NCBI GenBank assembly: GCA_036675565.1
Contig: JAKFER010000135.1
Location: forward strand, 1-8,495
Direction of reading: 5' to 3'
Length of the DNA stretch: 8,495 bases
DNA from: JACCYQ01 sp036675565
Lineage (GTDB): Bacteria; Bacteroidota; Bacteroidia; Chitinophagales; Chitinophagaceae
The translations under genes were made by a program, and so were the position numbers. Position 1 is the stretch's first letter; each line of letters starts with the position of its first letter. Positions 5,342 to 8,495 of the stretch are shown here, piece after piece. The notes under the pieces were generated by a model. That model saw only the letters and a list, made by a program, of their open reading frames with translations. It was not told the origin of the DNA and searched no databases.

Positions 5342-7567
5342 ATGAAAAAGATCATCAACATAAATCTGGCCGGCAGGGTAATTCCCATCGAGGATTCTGC
5401 TTATGAAAGATTGCAGGCTTATATTGAAAGTCTTCGTCGCTATTTTTTAATGGAAGAGGGCCGCGATGAGATCATTAATGATATTGAAAGTCGTATTGCG
5501 GAGCTGATGAATGACAAAGTGAGAAAAGGTGCTGCTTCAGTTACCGATGCAGATATCGACGAGATCATCAGTTCTATGGGCCGCCCTGAAGATTTTGCTG
5601 CCGAAGATGCCGCTGATGCAGCAACAGGTTCTACATATAGTTCAGCCGCCGACAGTGAAAGTGCTAAATCAGCCTTTAAAAAACCACGTGGTCGTCTTTA
5701 CCGTAACATGAGCGACCGTTTCCTGGGAGGTGTTTGTAGTGGTGTGGCTAATTATTTAAATGTAGATCCTGCTATTATCCGCCTGCTTTTTGCCATTATT
5801 ACTTTTGGCGGCTTCGGATTTGGCGTCATCTTATATATTCTTTTATGGATTATTTTACCGGCTAAGCCCCTGGAAGATTTCCAGGGCAAACGCCTGTTTC
5901 GTAACCCGGATGACAAGATAATAGGTGGTGTTGCCGGTGGTTTATCCGCTTATTTTAATAAAGAAGCCTGGATCATCCGCCTGATATTTGCCGCGCCGCT
6001 GATATTGAATATTGTAGTCAGCATGTTTAATAGTGCGTTTTATGACTTTAATCCATTCCCTTTCTTGCTATTTGGATCACTGAGTGGAACTTTTGTATTG
6101 GCTTATATCATATTATGGATTGTATTACCTGAAGCCAAATCGCCTTACGAAAAAATGGAAATGCGGGGAGAGAAAGTGGATGTAAATACCATCCGTCAAA
6201 ATGTGCAGGAAGGCATGGCACAATTCAAAGACAGGGCGACCACGTTTGGGCAGGAAGTAGAATCATCAGCCAAACAATTCGGTGCAAGAGCACAGGAATT
6301 TGCTAATACAAGAGGAAAAACCTTTGCCACAGAAGTTGGCCAGGCTGCAAAGCCAATCGGTACCGGTTTAGGAAATGCAATCAGGGTTTTGTTTAAATTA
6401 TTCTTTTTGCTGGTAGCAGGCAGTATCGCATTTGCCCTGTTCATCATGTTGATCGTATTGATCTTTGGTGGTGTAGGAATGATGCCTCTAAAGAATTTCT
6501 TACTGGATGGTTTTTGGCAGAATGCATTGGCCTGGGGTACATTGATTCTATTCTTAGGCGTACCATTGATCGCGTTTATAACCTGGTTGATTCGCCGGGT
6601 AATGAAAGTTCGGTCACACCACAATTACCTGGGCTGGATGTTTGGTGGATTATGGACACTAGGATGGATCGCTGCTGCTTTATTTGCAGCAAGTATTGCC
6701 AGAGACCTGAATACTTATGAAGGTGTGCAGGAAACAGTGGAGATCACCCAACCCTTAAATGATAGGATGATAGTTAAAGTGAATGAACCTGAATTAAGAA
6801 TGAATAACAATTTCTGGTGGATAGATGATGATGGCACTGGCTGGAATGTTGATGAAGATACCATGCGTATTGCCAATGTAAAGATCAGGATCAGCAAAAG
6901 TATTGACTCTGCCTACCATGTTATTGAGCACAAGGCAAGTGCTGGTCGCTCCCGTTCTGATGCGGAAAGAAGAGCCGAGCGAATTCAATATAACATCAGC
7001 TCACAGGATAGTATATTAAACCTGGGAAGCGGCCTGGCTATTGACAGCGACAGTAAATTTCGTGGCCAGGAAGTGGTAGTGGAGATTATGGTTCCGGTGG
7101 GTAAAAGAATCCGGTTTGACGAAACGGTAGATGAAAGATTACATCCTTATTCCATCCGTACAAAAGGGAATTATGATCGCAGACGCAGTTGGGGACGTGA
7201 TGGATGGGAGATTGAATTTGATTATGACCGTTATTTTAACTGGGAATTAAATACAGATTATGTGATGACAGAAAATGGAACCCTGGTTAATCCGGACAAA
7301 GAATTAGAAGATGATTCAACTAAAAGTGATACTACTTATCGCTATGATGGAGCAGAGCAAAGAAGACGTGAATATGAAGAACAAAAACGAAAAGCGGAAG
7401 AGGAACAGCGCAAATTGCAGGATATGGAAAGAGAATTGAGAAGGGATACAACCCGCACAACCACTTCTGTTACCAAAACTTCCTACAGGAAAAGCGCCGT
7501 GATTAAAGAAGGTTTTAATGATGAAGAAGAGAAGAAAGGTTTCCTCAAACGCCTGTTCGGAGGATAA
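5342..7567 (+). CDS. Two-PspC-domain membrane protein, with its C-terminus replaced by a MinD tail
   Basis: As written the protein has 741 residues. Residues 1-88 form a helical cytoplasmic domain (INLAGRVIPIEDSAYERLQAY... SMGRPEDF) usual ahead of PspC in this phylum. Two PspC domains follow: 117-176 (RLYRNMSDRFLGGVCSGVA to WIILPAKP) and 183-266 (KRLFRNPDDKIIGGVAGGLS to WIVLPEAKS). Next come a helical linker (about 280-345), three hydrophobic spans (about 348-377, 395-417, 430-452) and a beta-rich C-terminal domain (about 462-645). A charged coiled-coil segment (about 671-701) and a Thr-rich stretch close the native part. PspC domains sense or respond to inner-membrane stress, so a role in envelope homeostasis is inferred. 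Residues 728-741 (EEEKKGFLKRLFGG) are the C-terminus of enterobacterial MinD and belong to the other DNA piece. The true Bacteroidota C-terminus is therefore unknown. Confidence 0.85.
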   Translation: MKKIININLAGRVIPIEDSAYERLQAYIESLRRYFLMEEGRDEIINDIESRIAELMNDKVRKGAASVTDADIDEIISSMGRPEDFAAEDAADAATGSTYSSAADSESAKSAFKKPRGRLYRNMSDRFLGGVCSGVANYLNVDPAIIRLLFAIITFGGFGFGVILYILLWIILPAKPLEDFQGKRLFRNPDDKIIGGVAGGLSAYFNKEAWIIRLIFAAPLILNIVVSMFNSAFYDFNPFPFLLFGSLSGTFVLAYIILWIVLPEAKSPYEKMEMRGEKVDVNTIRQNVQEGMAQFKDRATTFGQEVESSAKQFGARAQEFANTRGKTFATEVGQAAKPIGTGLGNAIRVLFKLFFLLVAGSIAFALFIMLIVLIFGGVGMMPLKNFLLDGFWQNALAWGTLILFLGVPLIAFITWLIRRVMKVRSHHNYLGWMFGGLWTLGWIAAALFAASIARDLNTYEGVQETVEITQPLNDRMIVKVNEPELRMNNNFWWIDDDGTGWNVDEDTMRIANVKIRISKSIDSAYHVIEHKASAGRSRSDAERRAERIQYNISSQDSILNLGSGLAIDSDSKFRGQEVVVEIMVPVGKRIRFDETVDERLHPYSIRTKGNYDRRRSWGRDGWEIEFDYDRYFNWELNTDYVMTENGTLVNPDKELEDDSTKSDTTYRYDGAEQRRREYEEQKRKAEEEQRKLQDMERELRRDTTRTTTSVTKTSYRKSAVIKEGFNDEEEKKGFLKRLFGG
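7520..7540. other. Junction between Bacteroidota and enterobacterial DNA
   Basis: Left of here the codons, composition and protein families are Bacteroidota-like. From about 7523 onward the DNA follows the minD-minE-rnd order of enterobacteria. The purine-rich stretch 7523-7540 (GAAGAAGAGAAG then AAAGGT) encodes EEEKKG and could be shared by both sources, which would explain an assembly join without a break in the reading frame. No insertion sequence, integrase, tRNA or direct repeat is seen at the join. The exact base cannot be fixed within this stretch. Confidence 0.85.
7523..7567 (+). pseudogene. minD: 3' end of enterobacterial minD (membrane-targeting helix), read as part of the PspC frame
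   Basis: The 14 codons EEEKKGFLKRLFGG plus TAA are the exact C-terminus of E. coli-type MinD as I know it. In MinD this amphipathic helix attaches the ATP-bound ATPase to the inner membrane. The rest of minD, including its Walker motifs, is absent to the left. The last codons contain GGAGGA (7559-7564), which is the ribosome binding site for minE, six bases before its ATG. That native overlap shows that minD end and minE belong together. Confidence 0.85.
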
Positions 7568-7570
7568 ATT

Positions 7571-7837
7571 ATGGCATTACTTGACTTTTTTCTCTCACGA
7601 AAGAAGAGCACCGCTAACATAGCGAAAGAGCGTCTGCAGATCATCGTGGCCGAGCGTCGTCGTAGCGACGCTGAACCACACTATTTGCCGCAGCTGCGCA
7701 AAGATATTCTGGAAGTGATTTGTAAGTACGTGCAGATCGATCCGGAAATGGTGACGGTACAGCTGGAGCAAAAAGATGGCGATATCTCAATTCTCGAGTT
7801 GAACGTTACTCTGCCAGAAGCCGAAGAGACGAAATAA
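7571..7837 (+). CDS. minE: Cell division topological specificity factor MinE
   Basis: This is a complete 88-residue MinE, the same length as the E. coli protein and nearly identical to it; I see Ser for Asn at residue 13 and TK for LK at the end. Residues 2-12 (ALLDFFLSRKK) are the membrane-targeting segment. About 13-31 (STANIAKERLQIIVAERRR) form the MinD-contact helix that stimulates the MinD ATPase. The remainder is the dimerisation and topological-specificity domain. MinE drives the pole-to-pole oscillation of MinCD and keeps the Z-ring at mid-cell. The ATG at 7571 follows GGAGGA with good spacing, three bases after the minD stop. It is normally the last gene of minCDE. It belongs to the enterobacterial piece; Bacteroidota generally lack the Min system, so it should not be assigned to the host of the left part. 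Confidence 0.97.
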   Translation: MALLDFFLSRKKSTANIAKERLQIIVAERRRSDAEPHYLPQLRKDILEVICKYVQIDPEMVTVQLEQKDGDISILELNVTLPEAEETK

Positions 7838-7861
7838 CGTTTTAGCGTTATCTCGTTCATT

Positions 7862-7893
7862 AAAAAGGCAGCCCGTTAAGCGCTGCCTTTTTT
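7862..7893. terminator. Bidirectional terminator between minE and rnd
   Basis: AAAAAGGCAGC (7862-7872) pairs perfectly with GCTGCCTTTTT (7882-7892) around a nine-base loop. The A-run on the left and the T-run on the right let it end transcripts from both directions, which fits the convergent genes minE and rnd. Confidence 0.9.
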
Positions 7894-7935
7894 ATTTATG
7901 CTTATCCACTGGGTTTATTTACAGTGGACCGTTTG

Positions 7936-8495
7936 CTAGCGGGGAAATTCCAGCAGCAGAGCCTGCAGGCTCGTCGCCATTAATTCACCGCGCCAGCCGG
8001 AGATTAATTCCGGCAGGGTGGCAAACGACTTAATATTCCAGTGCCAGTTAAGCAGCTGATTTATTTGCCGACGCGAGGCCAGCAGCTCGGCGCTCACCCC
8101 TTTAGCCACGCTCACTTCCTGCACCAGCGCCTTAATGGCCTTAAAAGCCCGGCGATAGCCTGGCATATCCAGCAGGTTCAGCAGCGGCTCCGGGAGCGCC
8201 TCTTCCGGCAGCGCCTGGGCCTGGGCAACCATCGCCAGCAGGGTTTTGCCGTGGAAGCGGATCTCACTCCCCGAGAGTCCGATACTGTCCAGCTCGCCAA
8301 GGCTGCCCGGCATATAGCGCGCTACCGCCCACAGGTTCTCTTCCCGCACCACAAAGTTGACCGCCAGATCGCGCTCGCGGGCCTTACGCAGACGCCACGC
8401 CGCCAGCAGCTGCAGGCAGGCCAGCTGGCGGGTGCGCAGCTGCCAGGCGTTGCCAATCTCGCGCCACGCCTCTTCCGGGGCCAGCACCTCCTGAC
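7936..8495 (-). CDS. rnd: Ribonuclease D, C-terminal half (5' end outside the window)
   Basis: The minus-strand frame ends at a TAG (7936-7938) and is open to the window edge, giving about 185 residues of a protein that is 375 residues long in E. coli. The visible part closely matches E. coli RNase D from QEVLAPEEAW onward. It covers both HRDC RNA-binding domains: the first includes QLRTRQLACLQLLAAWR and SLGELDSIGLSG, the second includes MPGYRRAFKAIKAL and ASRRQINQLLNWHW. The DEDD 3'-5' exonuclease domain lies outside the window. RNase D trims tRNA 3' ends and other small stable RNAs. A GTG at 8485-8487 could be mistaken for a start, but it is an internal Val codon with the frame continuing upstream. 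The GC-rich codons contrast sharply with the left part. The C-terminus (TSLQALLLEFPR) differs from E. coli, suggesting another genus. Confidence 0.95.
   Translation of the reverse strand, partial: QEVLAPEEAWREIGNAWQLRTRQLACLQLLAAWRLRKARERDLAVNFVVREENLWAVARYMPGSLGELDSIGLSGSEIRFHGKTLLAMVAQAQALPEEALPEPLLNLLDMPGYRRAFKAIKALVQEVSVAKGVSAELLASRRQINQLLNWHWNIKSFATLPELISGWRGELMATSLQALLLEFPR

Noticed and set aside
6196..6624. Open minus-strand frame of 142 codons within the PspC gene.
   Set aside because: It opposes well-supported membrane-protein coding sequence and shows no family motif; a chance open frame.
8485..8487. GTG as the start of a 183-residue minus-strand gene.
   Set aside because: The frame continues to the window edge with QE, matching internal RNase D sequence; the Val is internal and the gene is cut by the window end.
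7571..8495. Horizontal transfer of minE-rnd into a Bacteroidota genome.
   Set aside because: No mobile element or repeat at the join, gene order and terminator exactly as in enterobacteria, and no MinC or full MinD to make MinE useful. A chimera is simpler.
1..8495. CRISPR arrays, tRNA or rRNA genes, IS ends and tandem repeats.
   Set aside because: I read both strands and saw no spaced direct repeats, cloverleaf-like segments, transposase motifs or repeat arrays.

Overview
The window is two unrelated pieces of DNA joined near position 7523-7540. Bases 1 to about 7522 look like a Bacteroidota chromosome, probably Chitinophagaceae or a relative. The support is AT-rich coding DNA (25 of 60 bases are G or C in 3361-3420), weak or absent Shine-Dalgarno sites, a Bacteroidota-type promoter (TTG, 21 bases, TAnnTTTG) and a PadR/PspC gene pair typical of that phylum. 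Bases from about 7523 to 8495 look like an enterobacterial chromosome: the last codons of minD, all of minE, a bidirectional terminator and the 3' half of rnd on the opposite strand. This is the gene order of E. coli and its relatives. The base composition (42 of 60 G or C in 8161-8220) and the residue differences from E. coli point to another genus of Enterobacteriaceae.

Left part, all on the plus strand. The end of a small cupin protein (1-178) is followed by a secreted S41-family peptidase (317-1807), two GNAT acetyltransferases two bases apart (1893-2345 and 2348-2746), a metallo-beta-lactamase-fold hydrolase (2847-3584) and an SMP-30-like beta-propeller with a lipoprotein-type leader (3756-4646) that ends in a clear terminator. 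These look like separate housekeeping or accessory genes; only the acetyltransferase pair is tightly linked.

The 329 bases between 4647 and 4975 hold that terminator, then about 200 AT-rich bases in which I see nothing, then a promoter whose -33 element lies inside a 21-bp interrupted palindrome, a probable PadR operator. It drives a PadR regulator (4976-5320) and a large membrane protein with two PspC domains (5342-7567). The working model is an autoregulated envelope-stress operon in which PadR represses itself and the PspC protein.

The PspC protein now ends in the C-terminal membrane-targeting helix of enterobacterial MinD, because the sequence crosses the junction in frame. A chimeric contig or contamination is by far the likeliest explanation, so the true 3' end of the PspC gene and whatever followed it are missing. 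I found no convincing new biological system. The most useful results are the junction and the PadR operator/promoter arrangement.
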